A DNA stretch of 64,000 bases from an uncultured Eubacterium sp. (GTDB taxonomy: Bacteria; Bacillota; Clostridia; Lachnospirales; Lachnospiraceae). A program made the translations under genes and the position numbers. Positions 23,912 to 32,496 of this stretch are shown piece after piece (within the stretch, counting starts at the first letter, position 1; every line of letters starts with the position of its first letter). Under the pieces are notes generated by a model. It was not told where the DNA came from, did not search any database, and saw only the letters and a program-made list of their open reading frames with translations. The stretch is taken from NCBI GenBank assembly GCA_910589665.1, contig CAJUTR010000008.1, forward strand, positions 26,919 through 90,918. Reading direction: 5' to 3'.

Positions 23912-26229
23912 ATGATCGCCTCCTTATTTTTAATATCATGTTTCTTATCTTTATTGTAATTGATCAGACAGCCTTTTAAAATGATCTCCCGCTCATCGTC
24001 AGTCAGCGCACCGAGACGAAATTCCATTTCTTTCATGCCGCGGTTTGCCACATACGCCTTCACTGTCTCGTGTTTCTCTGCAATCGCCTTCCGGATATCT
24101 TTGACAAAAATATAATCGTCTTTCTCAAATGGCAGTTCCCCGTCAAAAAGGAAGGGAAGCATACCCCAGTTGATCAGGTTAGAGCGGTATCGCTTCGTCG
24201 CGTATTCTCTGGCAATATTTGCCATGCCTCCAAGTACTCTCTGGCAGCTCGCAGCCTGCTCCCTCGCCGAACCGTCACCCGGTTTCACGGCAAAAATAAC
24301 ACTGCCGATCTCCGTCTGTTCCGGTACGACCTCAAACTGCGCGGACACTGACGCGTAAACTTCTTTCAGTTTCGGATCCACGGCGTAGATATCCTCCCCG
24401 GCAAGCCTTGCTTTCTCTGCCTTTTGAACTTCTTTTGCCTTACCGACATACGCCGGATCTTTTCTCGACAGCGTAAACTCCGCAAGTCCGAGCGGATTCG
24501 AGCGGTACGAAGACGTCTCCCCTGACGGGATGAGTTCATCGGTCGTCGTCACCGGATCGTGGATCATCGATACCGCCTTTAAGAGCAGATGATCGGTCAA
24601 TGGGAACATCTCCGGCCAGTCCACGATATTCGGGCCAAATTTGATCTCCACCGATGGATCTGCTTTTCCCACACCATTGTATACGCGGTTCTCATAAATA
24701 CTCTTATCAAAGAAATATTTCGGTTTTTTGAACTCCGCATCAATGTCCGTCGCCGCGGTCAGATACCCCTGATTTGCCGCCGTGGCCGCGATCGAACGGG
24801 CGTCCATGAGCGCAACCGATGCAATCTGCCCACTCGTCACCTTCGATCCCTCTCGGTTCGGGAAATTCCTTGTCGAATGCCGGATACTGAGTCCGCCATT
24901 CGACGGCACATCCCCGGCGCCAAAGCACGGCCCGCAGAACGCCGTCCGCACCGTAGCGCCCGTCGCCATCAGATCCGCGATCGAGCCGTTTTTCACAAGT
25001 TCCATAAAGACAGGCTGGCTCGCCGGATATACGCTGAGTGAGAACTCATCCGCGCCGATATATTTACCGCGCAGGATGTCCGCCGCATCGCAAATATTTT
25101 CAAACCCGCCGCCGGCGCAGCCGGCGATGACGCCCTGCTCCACATAGAGCTTTCCGTCGTGTATCTTATCCGTAAGCGTAAACTGGATGTCTTTGTTATT
25201 ATCTAAGCTTACGAGCGCCTTCTTTTCCACATCGCGGAGGATATCTTCCAGATTGCTATTGAGCTCCTCGATCGAATAGACATTGCTCGGATGGAACGGC
25301 ATCGCGATCATCGGCTTAATGGCTGACAGATCGACCTCGACCACACCGTCATAGTATGCCACATCTGCCGGCGCCAATTCGGCGTAATCCTCACTTCTGC
25401 CGTGAATGTCGTAAAATTCTTTGACCTGCGCGTCCGTTCTCCAGATCGATGACAGACATGTCGTTTCCGTCGTCATCACATCGACACCGATCCGGTAATC
25501 CACACTCAGATTGTCAATGCCGTCACCGATGAATTCCATTATTTTATTGTTCACGTATCCATTTTCAAATACTGCCCCGATGATCGCGAGCGCGATATCC
25601 TGCGGCCCCACGCCCTTTTCCGGCTTTCCAGTCAGATGGATCGCGACAACGCCCGGCATCGGGATGTCGTAAGTCTGCTCCAGCAATTGTTTTACGATCT
25701 CCGGGCCGCCCTCACCCATCGCCATCGTTCCGAGCGCGCCGTACCTCGTATGGCTGTCGGAGCCGAGCACCATCTTTCCGCCGCCGGCCAGCATTTCCCT
25801 GGCAAACTGGTGGATGACGGCCTGATGAGGCGGTACATAAATGCCGCCGTATTTTTTCGCACATGAAAGTCCGAATACGTGGTCATCCTCGTTGATCGTT
25901 CCACCTACCGCGCACAGACTGTTATGACAGTTCGTGAGGACGTAAGGAACCGGGAATTTCTCCAGTCCCGATGCCCGCGCCGTCTGCAGGATGCCGACAA
26001 ATGTAATATCGTGGGAAGTCAGTTTATCAAACTTGATCTTTAACTGCTCCATATTACCCGATGTGTTATGGGCCTTCAAAATCCCATATGCCATCGTTCC
26101 TTTTGCCGCCTCTGCCCGGTCTGCTTTTACTCCGGTCTTATTTTCCACTTCGGATGGCGCCCCGCTGCCGTCTGGGATCAGCTCTGTTCCATTAACGAGC
26201 CATGCGCCTCCTTCATATAACTTTACCAT
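23890..26229 (-). CDS. Aconitase-family hydratase (YbhJ type)
   Basis: A 779-aa member of the aconitase superfamily, of the class annotated simply as hydratase or YbhJ-like; substrate unknown. Conserved parts include the GSDSHTRYGALGTMAMGEGGPE segment near 155-176 (aconitase signature), AFCGPCFGAGDVPSNG near 430-445 with candidate [4Fe-4S] cysteines, and NFPNREGSKVTSGQIASVAL. The swivelling domain follows the catalytic body in the C-terminal third. A GGAGAG site fixes the ATG at 26227-26229. It leads the operon with FIST, MCP and PPK2, a strange combination for a metabolic enzyme. Confidence 0.88.
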   Translation of the reverse strand: MVKLYEGGAWLVNGTELIPDGSGAPSEVENKTGVKADRAEAAKGTMAYGILKAHNTSGNMEQLKIKFDKLTSHDITFVGILQTARASGLEKFPVPYVLTNCHNSLCAVGGTINEDDHVFGLSCAKKYGGIYVPPHQAVIHQFAREMLAGGGKMVLGSDSHTRYGALGTMAMGEGGPEIVKQLLEQTYDIPMPGVVAIHLTGKPEKGVGPQDIALAIIGAVFENGYVNNKIMEFIGDGIDNLSVDYRIGVDVMTTETTCLSSIWRTDAQVKEFYDIHGRSEDYAELAPADVAYYDGVVEVDLSAIKPMIAMPFHPSNVYSIEELNSNLEDILRDVEKKALVSLDNNKDIQFTLTDKIHDGKLYVEQGVIAGCAGGGFENICDAADILRGKYIGADEFSLSVYPASQPVFMELVKNGSIADLMATGATVRTAFCGPCFGAGDVPSNGGLSIRHSTRNFPNREGSKVTSGQIASVALMDARSIAATAANQGYLTAATDIDAEFKKPKYFFDKSIYENRVYNGVGKADPSVEIKFGPNIVDWPEMFPLTDHLLLKAVSMIHDPVTTTDELIPSGETSSYRSNPLGLAEFTLSRKDPAYVGKAKEVQKAEKARLAGEDIYAVDPKLKEVYASVSAQFEVVPEQTEIGSVIFAVKPGDGSAREQAASCQRVLGGMANIAREYATKRYRSNLINWGMLPFLFDGELPFEKDDYIFVKDIRKAIAEKHETVKAYVANRGMKEMEFRLGALTDDEREIILKGCLINYNKDKKHDIKNKEAIICVSFTA

Positions 26230-26282
26230 CTGTATTCTCTCCTTTCATGAGGGGGTCAGTGTATATACTTATTCGATTCAAT

Positions 26283-26311
26283 ATTATACTTCCAAACCGG
26301 AAATTTTGCAA
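26283..26311 (-). promoter_or_regulatory. SigA-type promoter for the hydratase-FIST-MCP-PPK2 operon
   Basis: On the minus strand TTGCAA (26306-26311), 17 bases, TATAAT (26283-26288), 53 bases before the hydratase start. Confidence 0.6.
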
Positions 26312-26329
26312 ATACATTTTGAAACGATA

Positions 26330-26358
26330 TTGTAATTTTATCTGATTTGTTGTACAAT
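26330..26358 (+). promoter_or_regulatory. SigA-type promoter for pyrBI
   Basis: TTGTAA (26330-26335), 17 bases, TACAAT (26353-26358), 51 bases before the pyrB ATG. The leader is too short for a PyrR attenuator and no such hairpin pair is seen. Confidence 0.6.
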
Positions 26359-26409
26359 AATAAAAATCAAATTCAATACACATCATATGACACAGAGTGA
26401 GGTATTTTT

Positions 26410-27324
26410 ATGAGACATATTATGAATGCACTGGATCTTTCTATGGACGAACTCGACGATCTTATTTCACTTGCGGAACAGATCATGGAAAACCCCCGGA
26501 AATATTCGGAATGCTGCAAAGGAAAAAAGCTGGCAACCTGTTTTTATGAACCAAGTACACGGACAAGACTTAGTTTTGAAGCCGCCATGATCAATCTCGG
26601 CGGAAGTGTTCTTGGTTTTTCTTCTGCCGATTCGAGTTCTGCGGCAAAAGGCGAAAGCGTCGCCGACACGATCCGCATCATCTCTTCGTACGCGGATATC
26701 TGCGCCATGCGTCACCCAAAAGAGGGCGCGCCGCTCGTCGCTTCCATGTACTCTTCGATCCCAGTCATCAACGCCGGGGACGGCGGCCACAACCACCCGA
26801 CCCAGACCCTCACCGACCTTCTCACGATCAAAAACCTGAAAGGCCATTTTGACCACCTCCGGGTCGGCGTCTGCGGCGATCTCAAATTCGGCCGCACCGT
26901 CCATTCGCTCATAGACGCGATGGTGCGCTATCCCGGCGTCGAATTTGTATTGATCTCACCGCCGGAATTAAAAGTTCCAGACTATTTAAAAAAAGAAACG
27001 CTCGACGGCAACCAGATCCACTACGAAGAGGTCAGTGATCTCGACGCCGTGATCGGCAGCCTGGATCTTCTTTACATGACAAGAGTCCAGCGGGAACGTT
27101 TCTTTAACGAGGAAGATTACATCCGGTTAAAGGACAGTTTCATCCTCGATACAAAAAAAATGAAACTCGCGCGCGAGGACATGCTCGTACTCCACCCGCT
27201 CCCCAGAGTAAACGAGATTTCCACAGAAGTAGACAACGATCCCCGTGCCGTATACTTTAAACAGGCGGAATACGGCGTCTACATTCGCATGGCGCTCATT
27301 TTAACCTTACTGGAACTCGTGTAA
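26410..27324 (+). CDS. pyrB: Aspartate carbamoyltransferase catalytic subunit
   Basis: PyrB joins carbamoyl phosphate and aspartate in pyrimidine synthesis. The carbamoyl phosphate motif STRTR is at residues 49-53, the HNHPTQ loop is near 125-130, and the C-terminal HPLPRVNEIS, which completes the aspartate site, is near 261-270. 304 aa is standard. AGG ahead of the ATG serves as ribosome site. Next gene is the regulatory subunit, 87 bases on, so an allosteric PyrBI holoenzyme is expected. Confidence 0.97.
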   Translation: MRHIMNALDLSMDELDDLISLAEQIMENPRKYSECCKGKKLATCFYEPSTRTRLSFEAAMINLGGSVLGFSSADSSSAAKGESVADTIRIISSYADICAMRHPKEGAPLVASMYSSIPVINAGDGGHNHPTQTLTDLLTIKNLKGHFDHLRVGVCGDLKFGRTVHSLIDAMVRYPGVEFVLISPPELKVPDYLKKETLDGNQIHYEEVSDLDAVIGSLDLLYMTRVQRERFFNEEDYIRLKDSFILDTKKMKLAREDMLVLHPLPRVNEISTEVDNDPRAVYFKQAEYGVYIRMALILTLLELV

Positions 27325-27411
27325 CAGCTTGTACTCATATCGGAACGGAATCATTTATGTAAGCGCTGAAATGCCATAACAAAAATCCAGCGAAGAAAAG
27401 GAGAACTCATT

Positions 27412-27843
27412 ATGTTAAATATCGGCGGACTGAACCAGGGAGTTGTCATCGACCACATCAAAGCAGGACACGCGATGGAGATTTACCAGTACCTGAACTT
27501 GGAAAAACTCGACTGCAGCGTCGCGATCATTAAAAATGCCAGAAGTAATAAAATGGGAAAAAAGGACATTATCAAAATTGAGGGGCCCCTCACCGTAGAC
27601 CTCGACATACTCGGTGTCCTCGATGAAAATATAACGATCAATATGATTGAAAACGATAAAATTGTAGAAAAGCGCACACTCGGACTTCCCGACGTTGTGA
27701 CAAACATCATTATGTGCAAAAATCCGCGCTGCATCACTTCGATCGAACAGGAGCTTCCACACCGCTTCAAGCTAACTGATAAGAAAAATAGAATTTACCG
27801 CTGTATGTACTGTGAACAGAAATTCAAGGGGCAATTCCGGTGA
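27412..27843 (+). CDS. pyrI: Aspartate carbamoyltransferase regulatory subunit
   Basis: PyrI binds CTP/ATP and regulates PyrB. The nucleotide-binding domain occupies residues 1-95; the zinc domain has four cysteines C102, C107, C131 and C134 in the pattern CxxxxC...CxxC. At 143 aa it is slightly shorter than the E. coli subunit. A GGAG site precedes the ATG. A diverged fragment of a second pyrI 3' end occurs at 30.9 kb. Confidence 0.96.
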   Translation: MLNIGGLNQGVVIDHIKAGHAMEIYQYLNLEKLDCSVAIIKNARSNKMGKKDIIKIEGPLTVDLDILGVLDENITINMIENDKIVEKRTLGLPDVVTNIIMCKNPRCITSIEQELPHRFKLTDKKNRIYRCMYCEQKFKGQFR

Positions 27844-27895
27844 ATATGAGGGGACTAAAAGCCTGTTCATTCCATGAAATGCCAAAAGTTCCCTC
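27844..27895. terminator. Possible terminator between pyrI and the chemoreceptor gene
   Basis: The 52-base convergent gap contains an imperfect inverted repeat, GAGGGGACT-AAAA / AAAAGTTCCCTC. There is no clear U run in either direction, so the call is tentative. Confidence 0.4.
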
Positions 27896-29482
27896 TTAAA
27901 AATCTGCAAATACTTCCATCTGTTTCTTTAGCTCTTCTACGATCTCCCGGTTCGTATCCATACGGCCCATAATATCTGCCATATCCATAACCAGGTTCTT
28001 CGTGCTGTCCGCCACTCCGGTTATCCCAATGGCCCCTTCATCAATCGCATTTTTAATACTCTCCATAGAATCGGCTATCTCAACCATTGAATTCCTAAGA
28101 CGGTCGATCCTGCTGTTAAAAGCGTCAATCTTCTCCTTTACATAATCAGCATCCTCTTTGTACTGTCTTCCAGAATGAACGAATTCCTGAAACTCTGATA
28201 AAATCGTTTCACTCAGATAGTCTGCCATGTCCTGAGAGTGCTTTGACAGGTTATGTACTGCGTTCGTAACGATCTGATTGACCTCCTGAATACGGCCAGC
28301 AGTTTCACTACAGGAACTTGCTAAGGATTTAATCTCTGTTGCCACTACAGCAAACCCTTTTCCGGCTTCGCCAGCACGAGCAGCTTCCACGGAAGCATTA
28401 AAGGCGATCAGGTTGGTCGTTGATGAAATTTCTACGATATCTTTTGTCAGTTTGTCTACCTGATCTACACTCTTACTATTTTCAATCGCCTCTTCAAGTA
28501 TTTCGAGTATATCCGTTGTCTTCTCTTTGATCACTTCTGTGTTTGCCTGAGCCGCTGCCTCCATCTCATTGGCCCGTATCTTCATAGCAGAAGAATAGTC
28601 CGTAATGACACTGCATTCTCCTGCCATGTCATGGACATCCCCTTTGATGTCCGACGCGCTGCTATTTATAATGGAAGCGTTATTAGCAACCTTCTGGATC
28701 GCCTTGGACAGGGATCCAGCGAGATCAGAAAGACCGCTGGCACTTTTTCCCGACGTACGGGTATGTTTCAGCACTTCACTTGTCACCTCGTCTAGCTTCT
28801 GTGAACTTTCCTGAAGCGTATCAACCGTACCCTTGATCGGCGTTATCACGTATTTTCTAATGATCCGGATGGTTGCGAGTACTAACACCAGACATGTTGC
28901 AATAGATGCAGCAGCAATGATCAGCGAGACGTTATATACGGACAAAAGTTTCTGTCTTGCATTGGCAGTCCTTTCGCTAACATCCGCATACAGTTCGTCC
29001 GCATTACTTGCTATAGCAGATCCAAAACGAGCAACGTCACCATTCGCATAAGCGTAGGCGTCCTGTGTATTGCTGTCCGCACTCGCACAAACAAGATAGA
29101 CCAGCGCATGTTTAAAGGAGTCATAGTTCTGCAAGAGCTGTGCATAAATCGCTTCTTCTTCTTTCGTAACGTATTGTTTATATTCCTGTAAATATGTTTC
29201 CAACGTCTTTTCTTCTTCTTTGATCTGAGCCACAACGGTAATCATAGTCTGATAGTCGGTTGCGACAATGTGCGACAGCGCCATCTTATGTATATTTGTA
29301 GTCGTATGGCGGATATTCTGCAATGTTTCCGATCCCTCCATATAATTATCTACGATATTCGAGGCATTCGAATTCACGTTGTTGATGCTAAACACCGACA
29401 GGGTATTAGAAATCAATGCTACGATTCCTAAAAGTATGATCGGAAATATCAAACGTTGTTGTATCGTAAATTTTATCTTCAT
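27896..29482 (-). CDS. Transmembrane methyl-accepting chemotaxis protein
   Basis: A 528-aa chemoreceptor. A first membrane helix spans residues about 10-32 and a second about 187-208; between them is an extracellular helical bundle of about 150 residues resembling a 4HB sensor. A HAMP-like linker follows, then a long cytoplasmic coiled coil with the tip ISSTTNLIAFNASVEAARAGEAGKGFAVVATE near 350-385. No C-terminal CheR tether is seen. It starts 27 bases after the stop of the substrate-binding lipoprotein gene, so the two are co-transcribed; the binding protein may present ligand to this receptor (inference). Confidence 0.93.
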   Translation of the reverse strand: MKIKFTIQQRLIFPIILLGIVALISNTLSVFSINNVNSNASNIVDNYMEGSETLQNIRHTTTNIHKMALSHIVATDYQTMITVVAQIKEEEKTLETYLQEYKQYVTKEEEAIYAQLLQNYDSFKHALVYLVCASADSNTQDAYAYANGDVARFGSAIASNADELYADVSERTANARQKLLSVYNVSLIIAAASIATCLVLVLATIRIIRKYVITPIKGTVDTLQESSQKLDEVTSEVLKHTRTSGKSASGLSDLAGSLSKAIQKVANNASIINSSASDIKGDVHDMAGECSVITDYSSAMKIRANEMEAAAQANTEVIKEKTTDILEILEEAIENSKSVDQVDKLTKDIVEISSTTNLIAFNASVEAARAGEAGKGFAVVATEIKSLASSCSETAGRIQEVNQIVTNAVHNLSKHSQDMADYLSETILSEFQEFVHSGRQYKEDADYVKEKIDAFNSRIDRLRNSMVEIADSMESIKNAIDEGAIGITGVADSTKNLVMDMADIMGRMDTNREIVEELKKQMEVFADF

Positions 29483-29509
29483 CTTACATTACAAATCCTT
29501 TCAATATAT

Positions 29510-30736
29510 CTATCTCGCAGAAACACCTTCTGCCATCTCATCTAACTGCTTTTGCAGATTCCTGCCAGAACCCGCTGCCATATTTCCAGCGAAAGTTGTA
29601 ACGGGATCCCAAAACTTGCCGCCCACTCGCTGCAGCTGGGAAAATTCAGACTGTTCAATCAGCGCGGCAATTGCGGGAGATTTTTTTATCCCTTCGGAAT
29701 CTGCAACTGCCATATTGGATGGCCCCTGCCCCCGTATTTCAAAACGAAGCTGCTGGTTCTCTTCATTTGTGATCCAATCGGCAAGCCTGGACGCCCATTC
29801 CGGGTACTCGGAATACGCATTGACACCAATAAGTTTGCAGCCAGAAAAAGAAGCCATCTGTACCTGCCTGCCATTGCAGCTATACGTCGGCAGCTTGGCA
29901 GCTCCGGTATTCTGTCCCCAAGCCTTTGTTACCGCAACGGAATTCCATACACCGCTGACACCTGCGATCACGGAACCCTTTTTTACTCCTTCCAAAAACT
30001 TTTCGTCTGTACAACTAACAAAACTCGGTTTTTGCGCAATCTCAATCATTGCCTGGGCCACATCGATCCCTCGGATATCCCCATCTTTCTGGTTCCACGT
30101 ACAGTAGTTAGTGATCCCGTCATCATTAAGCCCAACTTTTAGCCCGGTATTCCCAAAAAATGAATATACATACCATGCGGAAGACCAGTCCATGGCAAAT
30201 AATTTGTTGTTTGCCTCCGCAGCTTTTAATATGCCGTCCAACGTCTTAACCTGCTCTTCTGTGATATATCGCTTGTTATAATATAGGAAATATCCATTGT
30301 CCGCCGTTAATGGATACGCATACAGCTGATCGTTTATGGTAGCTGCCTCTACTGCACTTGGAAGATTTCTTCCCCTGATCTCATCCGCATTCTCAATAGG
30401 ATCCAAGGCTCCGGCAGCTGCCAAAGCATTTACCTGGTCATCCGCAAAGGTAAATACATCCGCACCTTCCTCCAATCCACCGATCAATACGTCTTTACAC
30501 TGGGATTCACCCTGTACCTCGTATGAAATCTGAAAATCTGCCTGTCCTTCGTATTTCATCTGAAAACTTTGGATGATCTGATTCATCAGTTCCGTATCTT
30601 CCTCGGCCCCCCAGACAACCAACTCAACTTTTTGGGGCTCTGTTTTCTCCGAGACCGTTTTCTCTGCCACTCCACATCCTGTCAATGCTGCGGTACAAAA
30701 AACGCCTAAAAACAATGCCCATATTCTTTTTCTCAT
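29510..30736 (-). CDS. Extracellular solute-binding lipoprotein, family 1 (sugar type), without ABC permease
   Basis: A 408-aa secreted lipoprotein: signal peptide, lipobox LTGC at about residues 18-21, then a two-lobe periplasmic-binding fold with the opening VELVVWGAEEDTELMNQIIQSF typical of family 1 carbohydrate binders, and late segments such as FSGCKLIGVNAYSEYPEWASRLADW. No permease or ATPase gene is nearby. The only co-transcribed gene is a chemoreceptor, so it may act in sensing rather than import. A GGATGG site precedes the ATG. Confidence 0.9.
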   Translation of the reverse strand: MRKRIWALFLGVFCTAALTGCGVAEKTVSEKTEPQKVELVVWGAEEDTELMNQIIQSFQMKYEGQADFQISYEVQGESQCKDVLIGGLEEGADVFTFADDQVNALAAAGALDPIENADEIRGRNLPSAVEAATINDQLYAYPLTADNGYFLYYNKRYITEEQVKTLDGILKAAEANNKLFAMDWSSAWYVYSFFGNTGLKVGLNDDGITNYCTWNQKDGDIRGIDVAQAMIEIAQKPSFVSCTDEKFLEGVKKGSVIAGVSGVWNSVAVTKAWGQNTGAAKLPTYSCNGRQVQMASFSGCKLIGVNAYSEYPEWASRLADWITNEENQQLRFEIRGQGPSNMAVADSEGIKKSPAIAALIEQSEFSQLQRVGGKFWDPVTTFAGNMAAGSGRNLQKQLDEMAEGVSAR

Positions 30737-30775
30737 ATATATTCCATCCTTTTATCTTCCTGATTTTCTCTGGAA

Positions 30776-30804
30776 ATTATATCACACAAACGAACTTTTT
30801 GCAA
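30776..30804 (-). promoter_or_regulatory. SigA-type promoter for the SBP-MCP operon
   Basis: On the minus strand TTGCAA (30799-30804), 17 bases, TATAAT (30776-30781), about 40 bases before the lipoprotein start. Confidence 0.6.
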
Positions 30805-30867
30805 TTAACATTCTGTCCGATCTATCCCAAACTTTGATATTTGAAAATCAAAAGGATCCGTATGCTG

Positions 30868-30991
30868 GCACGGGAGTTTGACCGTTGAATTCGAACAGGA
30901 GTTTTCACACCACTTCCAGCTGACGGAGAAGAAAAACCGGATCTGCCGCTGTATGTACTGTGGGCAGAAATTTAAGGGGCAGTTCAGGTAG
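30868..30991 (+). pseudogene. 3' fragment of a second pyrI gene
   Basis: Codons 30884-30991 encode 35 residues ending at a TAG. They match the last part of the PyrI at 27.4 kb closely: EQEFSHHFQLTEKKNRI against EQELPHRFKLTDKKNRI, then RCMYCGQKFKGQFR against RCMYCEQKFKGQFR. The CxxC half of the zinc site is kept. There is no start, no nucleotide-binding domain and no pyrB upstream. The DNA differs enough to indicate an old duplication or a remnant of an acquired pyrBI copy rather than a recent copy. Confidence 0.8.
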
Positions 30992-31735
30992 GAAATGACC
31001 CGCTTGATTGGACGAATCTCAAAATACACTCGGTCATCTTCTCTGCCCCTGAGTCACTGAGATGATCGGTATCATTAAAATCGCGATCGGTAAAAGACGC
31101 CTCATCAAAAAGATCCAGTAAATGAACCGTTCCTTTGACACGGTCCAGCGCGGCATAAAAACCATTTTTAAACATAGGATCAAAATAACTGCGGTAATAC
31201 TTACTGCCTGGGGTCACAACGAACAGAAGCTGGATCGAATTTTTTTCGCAAAAGGAGACAAGCTGCTGTAACATACAAGTGCTCTCAGAATATGTCAATT
31301 TATATTTACGCAGTCTATTATGTGAAAAAGCTCGATCCCTTCCCGCTTTTTCTCTTTCCGCCTCAGAAATCTGATCCCATCCTTTCCCCACTTCTTTCCA
31401 TGTTTTCATGGCAAACATTTCCCTCGGTCTACCCGTGGTAAAATAACCTTTTTAAAATTCTTCATCTGCTAAAATGTTTAGAACACCTCCGATATCCAGC
31501 AGATCACTTTGGATCAATTTCGTTTCTTTAGCAGGTATCAACTCTGCGTTGTGCATCGTTTGAAATATGGGATTATATACATTCGATATCCTCTTAATTT
31601 CATTGCCTTCCGCCTGCGAAAGATCAAAGTAAAAATGGTAATAACCAACGCAGAAAATGACTGTCGATATGTACACTTTTTGACACTCGTTTTATCTAAA
31701 TATATTCTTTCTCGCCACATCGAGAATATCTCCAC
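30984..31735 (-). pseudogene. Degenerate SGNH/DltD-like hydrolase or acyltransferase-associated protein
   Basis: The longest part (31418-30984) resembles the C-terminal half of DltD-like SGNH proteins, with IQLLFVVTPGSKYYRS and the catalytic-type motif NDTDHLSDSGAEKMTE. An in-frame TAA at 31452-31454 separates it from 31676-31455, which continues the same protein (DEEF-stop-KGYFTTGRPRE). A further slip in an A5 run near 31690 joins it to a frame from 31735 (MWRERIYLDKTSVKK). The N-terminal domain is lost. One stop, one frameshift and truncation make it a pseudogene. Its 3' end overlaps the pyrI fragment tail by eight bases. Confidence 0.7.
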
Positions 31736-31769
31736 AAAAAACTGCCCTTTTCTCCGATCCTAATAATAT

Positions 31770-31813
31770 GATCTAAAGGCTATGTGTTCTGAAGCCCACA
31801 TAACCTTTAGATC
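31770..31813. repeat. Strong 17-bp inverted repeat hairpin
   Basis: GATCTAAAGGCTATGTG (31770-31786) and CACATAACCTTTAGATC (31797-31813) pair with one C/A mismatch around a 10-base loop. A small CAATTG...CAATTG palindrome follows at about 31814-31831. There is no U run. The hairpin sits between two pseudogenes; a terminator, protein-binding site or relic of a mobile element are possible. Confidence 0.7.
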
Positions 31814-31859
31814 CAATTGACAATACAATTGTTTAATGAACAATTAAGAATAAATAAAA

Positions 31860-32432
31860 TCATTTAAAATGTTTATCCACTCCTACAATATATTGCACCA
31901 CTTTTAACGCTTTATATTCGTCATCCTTCTCTTTTTTCTCTTCTTTATCTAAATTTGATTTAGTCATAAGAAACTGCATTGATGGCTGCACCCTCTCGAA
32001 AATTGCAGCAGCGTGATCGGAAGATATCCCTTTCCCTCGAAAATGTCCCGCCCTCTTCATCTCATGTAACAGCTCGTCGTCACGTGCCGCATCCATGCTG
32101 ATCTGACAAGCCCATTTCTTTTTCAATGGCGCGATTTTCCGAAACAGATCGATCGCGGACTCCCTGTCGTAAAATAAATTGTCATCGACAAAAAACAAAA
32201 TTTTTTCTTTTTCCCTCTTCAACTCCTCAAACACCATTTCCGGCATTTTCCGGCGCACGCACTGATACATCGTTTTGATGGTCGCATCCGGAAGCTGTTC
32301 CACCCTCTCATCCATGAACTCGATGTCATGCGATAAAGGCGTCAGGCTTTTTATGATCCCGAATAAAAGCGGCTTCATGGCATCCGAACTGCTCTGTTCA
32401 AACATGTTCAGCCGCATTAATGTAATCTTCAA
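31860..32432 (-). pseudogene. Internally deleted B12-binding radical SAM protein
   Basis: The first 45 residues (MKITLMRLNMFEQSSSDAMK...ERVEQLPD) match the N-terminus of cobalamin-binding radical SAM proteins. The sequence then jumps to the middle of the radical SAM domain (EKILFFVDDNLFYDRES, LKKKWACQISMDAARDDELLHEMKRAG). The intervening part with the CxxxCxxC cluster motif and most of the B12 domain is absent, and the last 55 residues are unrelated and Lys/Glu-rich. It keeps a TTG start with a GGGG ribosome site, so a 190-aa product may still be made, but it cannot be a radical SAM enzyme. Confidence 0.7.
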
Positions 32433-32496
32433 TTCGAATTCCCCTTGTGTCCCTTTCCATCTATGTCCCTGTTGAATCTCTTGAAATCAGACCGGA

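Noticed and set aside
26383..26409. PyrR-type attenuator before pyrB
   Set aside because: The leader is about 45 bases and lacks the antiterminator/terminator pair.
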